Source of the DNA: Symbiodinium natans
Lineage: Eukaryota; Sar; Dinophyceae; Suessiales; Symbiodiniaceae
Direction of reading: 5' to 3'
DNA length: 64,000 nucleotides
Assembly (NCBI GenBank): GCA_905221605.1
Contig: CAJNDS010000039.1
Span: 183,540 to 247,539, forward strand
Part shown: piece by piece, positions 43,345 to 53,411 of the stretch
Layout of the letters: the number at the start of each line of letters is the position of its first letter
How positions within the stretch are numbered: the stretch's first letter is position 1
Program-made: the position numbers and the translations under genes
The notes under the pieces: generated by a model
What the model saw: the letters and a program-made list of their open reading frames with translations, nothing else
What the model was told of the DNA's origin: nothing
The model's database searches: none

Positions 43345-45754
43345 AGAGCGGCATCTAAACTTCCACCGCACCTAGGGAAAATCCGGCAGCGCGTCAGCCT
43401 GAACCGCCTGCAGAAAGATTCCATCATTTGGTCAGGCACAAGTCCACATGAGTTCTCACAGCGGATGATTCAGCAGGTGCACATGGGCTTCCAATCATTT
43501 GGATGCAGGACAGCGCTGTGGGATAAGAATCTCTGAGCTGCCCTCTGGGACGACAGCGCGACAGCAAATGGCGTCTGGTCACATACGTCGAGGACTGCCT
43601 TCATAACTCCACCTTCACGGGTTCACGTCGCCCAAAAGATTCCACAGATGCCTCAAGTAGCTTTGGGGAAAGCAGCTGGTGTGATGTAATGTTCGGAGGA
43701 GTAACAAAGATTTCAGAGGAAGGCAGAGATCTTCAAGGGGCCTACAGGAGTTTCTTTGTTTTTGCAACAACTTACAAAGCTTTGTAAGAGCCCGGTCGAA
43801 CCCCCCAGAATCCTGGACCCCCATCCCCTTGGTTTCACTGCCAGAGCTGTGGCTCAGGCTGTAGAGCTGTAGAGTTGAGGGTCTGGGATTAAACCTTGAA
43901 CCCTAAACCTTAAACCCTAAACCCCAAACTTCAGTGACCCAAGAAGCCCCAAGCTCCAAGCCTACAGTCCAGTATCCAAATAAATGTCGGCACCCCAAAG
44001 GCCTCGGCCCAAGTACCCCGAGAGCCTACACGGAAATGTTCGCACCCTAAGCCCTAAGCCCTCAACCCTAAACCCTCAGGGTCGAGGAGTTTGGGGGTTT
44101 AGGGCTCAAAATTTCAGGGGGGGGTTTAGGGGTTCAGGGACTTTAGGGCTTCCTCAGGGAAACCCGAAGCCTGAGACCCTACAGTCACCTCAGTTCCACC
44201 CCCAAACCCAAAAAGCCCTCAACCCTAAACCCTAAATTCGTTCTCAAGCCATTCGTCGCCGTATCAATGAGGAAAACCTTCGGGCTGTGGGGTGGTCGCA
44301 TGAGGCTCGCGCGACGGTCGAGGGTCGCGCGGGGTCGGGGGAGAGAGGCGAGGGGTGGTCAAGGAGGATGGCCCGACGGAGGGGCCGGCCTGCTGAGCAC
44401 GCCTCGTTAGCTACACGCACACACACACACACACAAGCGCACCCCCCCACACGCGCGAGCGTGCACTCAGGTCCGCTTCAGTGTGCTAGATCTGTAGGCG
44501 TCCCCTACCTGTCCCCCCCCCTTACTTGTAACAACCCCGCTAACAGTCTATGGCACCTCGGTGCATCCTGAGCCATGGCCTCTCGACACGATGTGACGCT
44601 GGCCTGAGCTGGGAACCTTGGAGCCCGCGAGTTTGGCATGTGGGTTGGACTGCAATGGAGGCTGGCATCACCAATACAGCAGCACGATGTTTGGGCTGCC
44701 AGGGGACACAGCGAGATGTTCAAGTTTTGTTGGCGTGTGGCAGCCTTGTGCCTGCATGCGGCCGGACCGCTTTGGCCGCCCCCGGCGACACGGAGTGACT
44801 GCATGACGAATACCACTGCACTGCATGGAGTTGGGTCGCCGCGGAGTGTGGCAGATGGGGACCCTACGTCCGCATGGTGCCTGCAACTGCCAGATGCATG
44901 ACCGCTGGTACGAAGCAGAGAAGGAATTCATGAATTCAGAATTTGTGAATTCAGCAGTGAAGGCCCTGGAAACTGATGGATGCAAGACTGCATTTTGAGT
45001 GAAGCTTGGGTTCTGCACGAGCTCGGAGCTGACAGTCCCACGCACGTGCGCTCTGCATGGACCGTGTGCATGGCCACCACCTGCCAAGTTGCGCCTCCTG
45101 ACGCCCGGGGATGACAGGGACAGATGTACGTTGTTGAGTGCGTATAGCCACAGACGGCAGTCACTGCTCGGGACATCGAATGCTGAGGATAGAGAGAAGT
45201 CTCACCCACATAGCCCTTGCCACATGTAGCTTTCTGGGAGGAAAGGCCGCTCGGGTTGTACTGTTCTGGAGATAGTATTCATACCTGATCTTTGGACGGT
45301 TTGCGGCAACCTCCACGTATTTTCGCTAGGTCGCAATGTGCCTAGGAATAGTCAGTCGGGTCTGATGGGGGAGGCTTGTTTCAAGGTGGAAAGGTGATCG
45401 AGGTATACTGTTAGCTATCATGGTTTGAGCCCCTCTGTTGGACACGCCGACTGGGTCAAAGAACTTCTGTCGGCCAATGGACACGTACCAATTTGTTTTC
45501 TATTTGTCTGGGATCGATCAGGGGTCAGCTCTTCAGTATTGTGGCTTGGCATTGAATATCCGTCGGTGGTAATGCTGACCCTGGTTGGTTCGTTACTGGT
45601 GGTCAATGCACCCACTCTGGAGATCTCGACAGGACTTGCCTCGCCCGCTTATGCCAGTGTGAGAGTCGAAACCCTAAACCCTAAACCCTTGCGGCCTGGA
45701 GCCAGGGGCCTACTGCACCGGTCATCAGCCGTTGCGGGGGATGCACAATACACA

Positions 45755-46110
45755 CACACACACACACTTATAATTTATATATATATATATATATATGTAT
45801 ATATACTTAGTTATTCATATCTATCTATCTATCTATCGATCTATATTAATCATAATATCAATACAGTACCAAGCACAATCACAATACCAATAACAATAAA
45901 TAATGATAATGATAAAAAAAGCAGTTATATTATTAGTAAGAAGAAGCAGAAAATAATGATAAGAATAAATAATATGAAGAATAATGGGAATAATAAAATA
46001 CATAAATACTAAATAAACAATTACATTATCTATATATTCATATATATATATATAATGTGTGCATATATTTTCTATACACACACATATATATATACACACA
46101 CATGGACATA
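45755..46110. repeat. AT-rich microsatellite island
   Basis: Compound (CA)n, (TA)n and (CTAT)n, then poly-A-rich sequence with AATA/ATAA words, then (TA)n/(CA)n again. This block is far more AT-rich than its surroundings. Confidence 0.9.
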
Positions 46111-46255
46111 GATCCTTCTTGGGCATCTGCGCCACTTGGAGGTTCATTGGTACTTGTAAGTAGGGTTATGAGTAGGGTAACTATGGTTATAACTGTTTAG
46201 GGTTTAGGGTTTAGGGTTACCTCCACTCTAAGGAATGTTCAACCTACCCCATGGG

Positions 46256-46285
46256 CATACCCCTTTAACGAAATTAAGGGGTATG
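46256..46285. repeat. 10-bp perfect hairpin
   Basis: CATACCCCTT and AAGGGGTATG pair perfectly around a 10-nt loop within the telomere-like block. Function unknown. Confidence 0.7.
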
Positions 46286-47821
46286 GTACTATCCTTCCTT
46301 AAATTCTCCTTTTGAACACTTGTAGGTTCAGGGGTATGGGTTTGGGGAATGTCGAATGATTCTTAGGTACACCTGGAGCCTTGTAATTTATATGAGGCCT
46401 GCAGCCCCAACAACCGTGGAAGGCCACCAGACTGCCCCTTTCAGAAGGCCCGAATTATTCTTGGATCCAAGCAGGTCGGCTCCACTGCCGCGGGGGTGGG
46501 ATCCAGCTCGCCAAGCCCAGTGTTGCTTGCCAGGGCCTCACCCTTCCAGCTTCGAGGGCAGTCTGGAATAGGGTTTAGGTTGGTTGGTTGGTTCGAAGTC
46601 CCGATGGGACAGGCTTGGTTTAGGGTTTAGGGCTTAGGGCTTAGGGCTTTGCTCGTTTTTTTCTGGCATTCCCCACTCAGCCCAGATGGAAAAAAGGGCT
46701 TGGGGTATCTATCCCCCCCATGCCATGCCAGGACACCCTCGACCTTGGGGCAGTTTTCTCCAAAGAGATGCTGGCGGGCTGGGCAAGCTCGGCCGAGGCC
46801 GCAGGTCCAGGCAGGGCTCGTTAGCGTTGAAGTATAGGGTTTAGGGTTCAGGGTTTTAGGGTTTACGGTTTAGGGCTTGGGGCAGGGGGTGACGAAGCTT
46901 AGGTGCAAGATGAGCCTAGCAGGGTTTGGAATGGGCTGGGAAGGGGGAAAGGGGTTTAGGGTTTAACACTAAGCCAGGTGCACTGAGGCCCTCGCCTGCT
47001 GTGAGGGCGACGCTTCAGCAGCAACATCTCTGTCTGCCGCCAAGGCACGTCGGGAGTGCTATCGTGCTGACAGTTAGGGTTTCGGGTTTAGGGTTTAGGA
47101 TGGTTTAGGGTTACGGGTTTTGCAAGTATTTGCTCCTCAACAAGGGGTACCCCCCCTTTTATGCCCCACCTATAGTATAATCCCCTTGCCCTAAACCCTA
47201 AACCCTACAACACTTCTAACATAAATATATGCATTTCGAATCAAATAGATTACATCAATTTTATTAAATTGAATACTTTTAATATTTGGACCCTTTATAA
47301 TAAGCACACCCCAGAAAGGGACCCCCCCCCCGTGGGATAGCCATACTGCTACTATGGCACAGGGAAGTCGCCTGCATGTATAGGGCATTCCGGGTTTAGG
47401 GTTTAGGGTTCAGTCTTCACAGCCTGGTTGTGCATGCGTTCTACGAAGGCCCGTGGCCAACATCCTTGGCCTCTTCGGGCACGTCTTGCTCTTCCGAGCG
47501 GAGGTGCAGCTGGGCCACACTTAGAGCGAAGCTTTGTGGGGTTTCCGATGCGAGGGGTCCTGATTATAAGGGGATTCTACTATTTGGGGGACTATATTAG
47601 GAACCCCTTTTTTCGGAAACCCCCTTGTGGTTGCGGCATTGTGGTTGCAGCTTCTGCTTAGGTTTCAGGGTCTTAGGGTTTAGGGTTCAGGTTACCAGGA
47701 TGGGGTTTCTTCAACATTCGGCTCCCTCTCCCCCGTTTAGGGAGGGGACCCATTGTTTTTTGGCCCTTTATTTGTTTTTTATTCTTGGCCCTTTTTTTTT
47801 TTTTGCCCTATTTCCTCATTT

Positions 47822-48018
47822 TGCTCTCTCAACCCTCAACCCTAATCCCGAACCCTAAACCCTACACCCTACACCCTACACCCTACACCCCACACCCCAC
47901 ACCCTACACCCTACACCCTAAACCCTAAACCCTAAACCCTAAACCCCTAAACCCTAAACCCTAAACCCCTAACCCCTAAACCCTACCCCCCCCCCCCCCC
48001 CCCCCCCCCAAAAAAAAA
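47822..48018. repeat. Longest interstitial telomeric tract, ending in C24-A9
   Basis: About 23 tandem heptamers, CCCTAAA mixed with CCCTACA and CCCCACA variants, lead into C24 (47986-48009) and A9 (48010-48018). Variants are grouped by type, which suggests local tandem amplification. Confidence 0.95.
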
Positions 48019-48862
48019 TGCCAAAAACATAGAAAAAATAAAAGGGCCAAAAAAAGAGTGACCCGTTTAGGGAGGCCTTGCAACCATTGTATACAGAGAG
48101 GATGAAGTTTTTTTGGTCCACTCCTACAAACCCACATGGAACAACCCACACCGTAAACCGAATACCCCATAAGACCACCTAGACAACCACTACAACCAAC
48201 GACACCTGTGAAAACCCCGCTCGAGGCGTCCGACCCGGCACTGCGGTTTAGGGTTTAGGGTTTGTAGAGGGTTTAGGGGTCGAGGGTTTAGGGTTTAGGG
48301 AGTTTCGGTAGTCCCGGCATAGTCCCCGGGGTCAAAAAAGGGAGTTTCGGTATCTCTTCCAGATCAGGGGAGGGGTTGAACTATATGTTTTTGCTCAAAG
48401 GGCTGCAGAAGTGACCTGGGGATGCAGAAAGCCTCCTGCTTCAAGGGTTATACCATATAATTTAGGGGTCATCACCGACTATTCTGTAGGGTTTGAGGCT
48501 ACAGGTTTGAGTTGACCTGAGTTGACAAGGTTCAGTGTTGGTAGGTTTCGGGTTTTCGAGTGTGGAGTTCCGGGTCTAGAATGTTTTGATTGAAGTCCTC
48601 GGTTTGGGTTGCCGTGTTGCGGCGGTCAGCTTCTGTGGCTTCATGGCGATTTCGGGCTTTCGGGCTTTAGCCAGAGTATCTCGATGGCCGCAGCCTTAGC
48701 TAGTTGCAAGCGGAGGTCTCTTCCCTTCCCATGGCTAGTCGTTGCTTTTCCGTCCGGTGCGTCAGCTGCATGTCCCGCAGAGCCGCTTGCATTGCTCTCC
48801 AGCAACTCACCGCTTGGCATATCCATAGTTCCATATCCAATTCCGCATAGGATCATGGCGTG

Positions 48863-50035
48863 ATGGTGCGCCTGATCTCGCCGGCACTCGCCACCTTTGC
48901 AGCCACCCTCTGTGTCGCAGAGGGGCTCAGGGCGGAGCACCATCCGGTGTGGTGGCACGAGCACCCCGCGAGCTCGGCCGAGAAGATTCAGGAGCTGCTG
49001 ACGACCAGCTTAGCGGCCGCAGCCACAGCGGAGGGGAGCCAGGAAGACCCCGGCGATGCGGAGGCGCAAAAGCAGACGCTTAGAGAGCGCATTGCCCGCA
49101 TCAGGGAGGGCCGGCATGGCGCCGGCGCAACCGCTTGCCATCAGCAGCTGGCGCGGTTGATGAAAAATCTCACCCTTGCTTGTGAAAACTTGCAGCCGAA
49201 AGCCGACAGTATTCTCGCCTACCTTCCGGACTCCTATGCCGTCCCTAACAAGACCTGTGCGGAGAGCGTCAGCGACATCTTCGCGTTGGGGAGCGAACTG
49301 GTGGATACGCTTCGCGTCTCTAGAGATGCTGTAGCCTCCCTCGATGTGGACGACAAGACGCTCCGTCGATATCAAGCACTCTCCTTTTTGAGGAGCTGGC
49401 TGGTGAAGCTCACCGAGACTCAGCATCATGCGCTGCTTTGGGCCGGCTTCTGGGACGGGGACCAGGAGAACCGCACGACGCAGGCAGCACTCTCCAACTT
49501 TGCCAAGGCCATAGAGCACTCGACGGTGCATCCCGATAGCTTCCTGGGCCAAGCCATTGAGGCGAGCGAGAACCTCGACGCCTGCTACCAGGACCCCCAG
49601 ACCAGTGCCCTTGCAGGGAACATGTGGTCCATCGCCAGCATGAGCTTCGTGCTCGGGATGGCCGAAAGGGCACAGGGAACCGTGATCGCACTGGTCAACA
49701 AGCAGATCACGGGCGAGCATAGCTTGTCGCAGTCCGTTCTGTCCACCCATGAAATCCCAACGGTGGGGCTCGCAGCCTGGGGCCTCGGTTTCTGGTCTCC
49801 GAAAGTGATGGTTGTGGACCTCATGGGCACATGCGACAAGACGAGCCCAGCGCTGCAGAAACGACTCCTCGCCCGCCTGCCCTCTTGGGCCAAGTCCATG
49901 CCGAGCTGGAGCGCGGAAACCTTCGCGATGAGGTCGCGGCTGCGGTGGCAGTGCATCGATTGCTCTGGGCCATGCAACCTGAACAAGGCCTTGGCAGAGC
50001 ACGTGGAGAAGCTCGTGAAGGCACCCTTTTCATAG
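48863..50035 (+). CDS. Secreted ADP-ribosyl cyclase / CD38-like protein
   Basis: A single uninterrupted ORF of 390 codons runs from the ATG at 48863. It opens with a signal peptide (LISPALATFAATLCVAEGL). A Cys-containing helical region follows, then the family signature in order: LLWAGFWDG (compare the FWSGVYD tryptophan loop), a DSFLGQAIE segment, WSIASMSFVLGMAERAQGTV (second active-site Trp, compare ESFWGMASSSYA), SVLSTHEIPTVG (compare FFGKYELPNL, catalytic Glu) and KVMVVDLMGTC (compare VIVLHRLGEKIIEKC). The family converts NAD+ to cyclic ADP-ribose/NAADP, calcium-mobilising messengers, at the cell surface or in vesicles. The three key residues are W193, W255 and E297 by my count. Nine cysteines fit a disulfide-rich secreted protein. 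The N-terminal 150 residues have no counterpart I recognise. The gene is intronless and sits in telomere-repeat-rich DNA. Confidence 0.7.
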   Translation: MVRLISPALATFAATLCVAEGLRAEHHPVWWHEHPASSAEKIQELLTTSLAAAATAEGSQEDPGDAEAQKQTLRERIARIREGRHGAGATACHQQLARLMKNLTLACENLQPKADSILAYLPDSYAVPNKTCAESVSDIFALGSELVDTLRVSRDAVASLDVDDKTLRRYQALSFLRSWLVKLTETQHHALLWAGFWDGDQENRTTQAALSNFAKAIEHSTVHPDSFLGQAIEASENLDACYQDPQTSALAGNMWSIASMSFVLGMAERAQGTVIALVNKQITGEHSLSQSVLSTHEIPTVGLAAWGLGFWSPKVMVVDLMGTCDKTSPALQKRLLARLPSWAKSMPSWSAETFAMRSRLRWQCIDCSGPCNLNKALAEHVEKLVKAPFS

Positions 50036-50786
50036 ACGAGGTGTGCACTTGCTTCGCTGCAATATGGTGGCTACCAGCGTCATTTTTCAGGGCTACTTGT
50101 TTGGTTCTACCGTGATGTATCCCCAAACCCTATTCCAGTTGTACAGAGCCCTCTACGTATTCACTGCACTCGTTTTCTGACGTTCTGAAAGTGCTAAGCC
50201 CCTACGTATGGTTGCCAGCATGGAACCCATGAAAGGGCCCCACTAGCCCTACTAAACCCTACACCCTCAACCCTTAAAGGACCCCACCGGCCTTACTGTA
50301 ACTCATGGTGCAGGCCAAAGTGGTGACGCCTTATCAAAACCCCTCCAAGGAGCCCTAAAGGAACCCTAGTCTAAACTTTCTAAACCCTAAACCCTAAACC
50401 CTATAAACCCTAAAGCCTAAACCCTCAACCCTACACACTCCCCAAAACCTCTCGGAGGCCAAAGTGGAGCAGGACCGGAAGGACCGGGAGCTCCGGGAGG
50501 CGCACTGCTAATATAGGGTTTGGGGTTTTTAGGGGCCTCTATGATTCGCCAAACCCTATACCCTCCGTAGTATAGGTATAGGGCTTAAGGTTTAAGGTTT
50601 AGGGTTTGGGGTGGGGTTTCGGATCAACCCTAAACCCCAAAGCCCCCTTGGATTTGCTGCTGGAAAAAGGAGTGCAACAAACAAAAACCTAAACCCCAAA
50701 CCCTAAACCCTAGAACCTAGAACCATAACCCCTTGCTTGTACAAGCCCGAAGCCCGAAACCTAAGGACGGACCCGTTCCCTGCCAG
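50036..50786. repeat. Telomere-like repeats between cyclase and ankyrin genes
   Basis: CCCTAAA words at about 50255-50275, 50383-50430 and 50690-50715, and TTTAGGG/GGGTTTAGG words at about 50515-50625. No coding signal is seen. Confidence 0.8.
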
Positions 50787-52622
50787 GTGGTCGGCTGTCA
50801 CCTCGTGGACGGCACTGAGAGCCGTCTCAAAACAGAGATTTGGTTGCTTGAACACCTGAAGCATTCGCTGTGGAAGCACCAGCGTTTCGACAAGATTAGG
50901 GATGTGGAGAGAGTGGAGAGAAATTTGGCGGTGCAAGGAGTGCAGAGAAATTCGGTGGAGGACCTGCCAGACCAAGTCTCGGAGGTGGAGCTGTTGAAGT
51001 ATCAGCTCGACAGCCCGCAGAGGCAGGTGCAGGTGGAGCAACTTCTCCGCCAGAACGCCGATCCGAACGCTCCGAACCGGGTCGGCAGCGCAGCTCTTTC
51101 ATGCGCTGCAGAGCTAGGACGCCCGGAGCTGATGGGGCCCTTGCTGGATGCCGGAGCCCAGCTGGAGGCCCGCAACCGGTTCGGCAACACGGCCCTCATG
51201 TGTGCCGCGGCAGAAGGCCACCTGGAAGTGGTCGAGGTCTTGGTGAAGGCGGGAGCCCAGCTAGAGGCTCGCGATGAGTATGGCAAGAGAGCCCTCGTGA
51301 TGGCTGCAACTTTTGGCCGCCTCAAAGTGGTCGAAGCCTTGGTAGAGGCCGGAGCCCAGCCGGAGGCCCGCGATGAGTTTGGCGATACAGCCCTTCAAAG
51401 TGCCGCAATGAACGGCCGCGTGAAAGTGGTCGAAGCCTTGCTGAAGGCCGGGGCCCAGCTGGAGGCCCATGGTGAGCAAGGCGACACGGCCCTCATTTTC
51501 GCTGCAAGTTTTGGCCACCTCGAAGTGGCCGCAGCCTTGCTAAAGGCTGGTGCCCAGCTGGAGGCGCGCAGTGAGAATGGCGCGACAGCTCTCAGCTTTG
51601 CTGCATACGGCGGCTATCAGGAAGTGGTCGAGGTCTTGGTGGAGGCCGGAGCCCAGCTAGAGGCCCGCGATGAGGATGGTGCCACGCCCCTGATCCTTGC
51701 TGCAGGGGCGGGCCACCTGAAGGCGGTTCAGGCCTTGGTGGAGGCCGGAGCCCAGCTGGAGGCTCGCGATAATCATGGCGAAACAGCCCTCATGGTCGCT
51801 TCAATCAGTGGCCACTTGAAGGTGGTCGAGGTCTTGGTGGAGGCCCGCGATGAGGATGGCGCCACGCCCCTGATCCTTGCTGCAGGAGCGGGCCACCTGA
51901 AGGCGGTTCAGGCCTTGGTGGAGGCCGGAGCCCAGCTGGAGGCGCGCAGTGAGAATGGCGCGACAGCTCTCAGCTTTGCTGCATACGCGGGCTATCAGGA
52001 AGTGGTCGAGGTCTTGGTGGAGGCCGGAGCCCAGCTAGAGGCCCGCGATGAGGATGGTGCCACGCCCCTGATCCTTGCTGCAGGGGCGGGCCACCTGAAG
52101 GCGGTTCAGGCCTTGGTGGAGGTCGGAGCCCAGCTGGAGGCTCGCGATAATCATGGCGAAACAGCCCTCATGGTCGCTTCAATCAGTGGCCACTTGAAGG
52201 CGGTTCAGGCCTTGGTGGAGGCTGGAGCCCAGCTGGAAACTCGCGATAATCATGGCGACACAGCCCTCATGGTCGCTTCAATCAGTGGCCACTTGAAGGT
52301 GGTCGAGGTCTTGGTGAAAGCTAGAGCCCAGCTGGAGGCCCGCGATGAGGATGGCGACACAGCCCTCATGGTTGCTTCAATCAGTGGCCACTTGAAAGTG
52401 GTCGAGGTTTTGGTGAAGGCTGGAGCCCAGCTGGAGGCCCGCGATGAGGATGGCGCCACGCCCCTGATCCTTGCTGCAGGAGCGGGCCATTTGAAGGTGG
52501 TTCAGGCCTTGGTGGAGGCCGGAGCCCAGCTGGAGGCTCGCGATAATCATGGCGAAACAGCCCTCATGGTCGCTTCAATCAGTGGCCATTGGAAGGTGGT
52601 CGAGATCTTGGTGAAGGCTTGA
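50787..52622 (+). CDS. Ankyrin-repeat protein, about 16 repeats
   Basis: A single long frame is open from upstream; no ATG exists before the repeats, so the start is in an upstream exon. CTGCCAG|GTG at 50786/50787 is a phase-0 acceptor. About 85 residues of charged helical sequence (LLEHLKHSLWKHQRFDKIRD) are followed by 33-residue ankyrin repeats of the type G-x-TALxxAAxxGHLxVVExLV. They have a nearly fixed linker (KAGAQLEARDEDG). Ankyrin repeats mediate protein binding. The eighth repeat lacks six residues through an 18-bp deletion. The sixteenth is truncated by a TGA at 52620. Repeats are nearly identical at DNA level, and repeats 6-8 are re-used as 10-12 at an offset of 378 bp. No other domain is present. 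Confidence 0.9.
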   Translation: MVGCHLVDGTESRLKTEIWLLEHLKHSLWKHQRFDKIRDVERVERNLAVQGVQRNSVEDLPDQVSEVELLKYQLDSPQRQVQVEQLLRQNADPNAPNRVGSAALSCAAELGRPELMGPLLDAGAQLEARNRFGNTALMCAAAEGHLEVVEVLVKAGAQLEARDEYGKRALVMAATFGRLKVVEALVEAGAQPEARDEFGDTALQSAAMNGRVKVVEALLKAGAQLEAHGEQGDTALIFAASFGHLEVAAALLKAGAQLEARSENGATALSFAAYGGYQEVVEVLVEAGAQLEARDEDGATPLILAAGAGHLKAVQALVEAGAQLEARDNHGETALMVASISGHLKVVEVLVEARDEDGATPLILAAGAGHLKAVQALVEAGAQLEARSENGATALSFAAYAGYQEVVEVLVEAGAQLEARDEDGATPLILAAGAGHLKAVQALVEVGAQLEARDNHGETALMVASISGHLKAVQALVEAGAQLETRDNHGDTALMVASISGHLKVVEVLVKARAQLEARDEDGDTALMVASISGHLKVVEVLVKAGAQLEARDEDGATPLILAAGAGHLKVVQALVEAGAQLEARDNHGETALMVASISGHWKVVEILVKA

Positions 52623-52639
52623 GCCCGGCTGGGGACCAT

Positions 52640-53230
52640 CTGATGGAGCATGGTGACCACAGCATGGTGAAGTGCCAAGAGTGCAGAGAGCCTGTGCAGC
52701 ATAATCCGGTGCACATCCGTGTGTGCACCCCACACGCGATGGAGTGCGCCAGAGAAAGGGTCCAGCTTCTGAGGTAACCACCGTGGCGGAGGGTCGCTAT
52801 GCGCGAAACAGCAGCAGCACGTGGATGGATGCCTGCCAGGACAGTGGTGGGCAACGTTTGCCGTGCCTGAGGGCTCGTGACCTGAGTGTTCGGCGGAACC
52901 GTCGGGACTTCCCTGAGAAGAAGCAGTTGTCCGCGCCGAAAAGGTGCGAAGCAGACCGTCAGCTCTGCCGTCATGGATTCTTGACTTCGCCTGTATCCCG
53001 CTGTGGTTTGTCCCTTTTCGCACAGCGGGGCCCGCCAGCCGTGAAGCTAAGCTCAGAAACCCTGAAGTAAAGATCCTACTGGTACGTCAAAGTTGCCATT
53101 TCTTGAAACATTTTAATGAAGCACTGAAGCGGTTTTCCCTTTCGCCAACAGGGCCGCCAGCGGGGCCAACCGTGAAACCATACTACCTGAGGTCAAAGGC
53201 TCTGGTGAAGAACGTGAACTTTTAGGGCAC
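52640..53230 (+). CDS. Exon-like ORFs after the ankyrin gene, tentative
   Basis: About 52665-52777 reads MVKCQECREPVQHNPVHIRV, then CTPHAMECARERV; the paired cysteines and histidines resemble a small zinc-binding module. It follows GACCACAG and could be a C-terminal exon of the ankyrin gene if splicing occurred at GTGAAGG near 52612. A further open segment at 52723-53070 is less convincing. Confidence 0.25.
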
Positions 53231-53411
53231 TGGCCTTTGGATGTGCCTTGGGTCCCGACGTCACTTGCCAAGCATTTTCGCTCAAGCTACAGCTAAGCGC
53301 TCTGAACCTTAAAACATCTCTAAGGCATCCAGGAAGCTTTCACAAGCATACCTGAATGGGAGCAACTGCGTAGCAACAAGCAGTCGGCAAGCCGCATGCC
53401 CGGAGTTTGCA

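Larger units (their letters stand above)
43380..48600. repeat. Telomere-like repeat-rich block with microsatellites and no clear genes
   Basis: CCCTAAA/TTTAGGG words cluster at about 43890-44240, 45668-45690, 46196-46216, 46618-46645, 46836-46880, 46957-46965, 47085-47110, 47190-47210, 47394-47412, 47825-47985 and 48243-48300. (CA)n is at about 44413-44435 and 45755-45770. ORFs at 44287-44900 and 45425-45700 have no known motif, and some read into the repeats. Confidence 0.8.

Noticed and set aside
45425-46012. ORF of 195 codons at the AT-rich island
   Set aside because: It runs from unassigned sequence through CCCTAAA words into TA/CTAT microsatellites.
46590-46610. GGTTCGAAGTCCC resembling a tRNA T-arm
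   Set aside because: No cloverleaf arms upstream; it lies among telomere-like repeats.
49010-50002. Minus-strand ORF of 330 codons opposite the cyclase
   Set aside because: It is the shadow of the + strand gene, whose active-site motifs and signal peptide fix the true strand.
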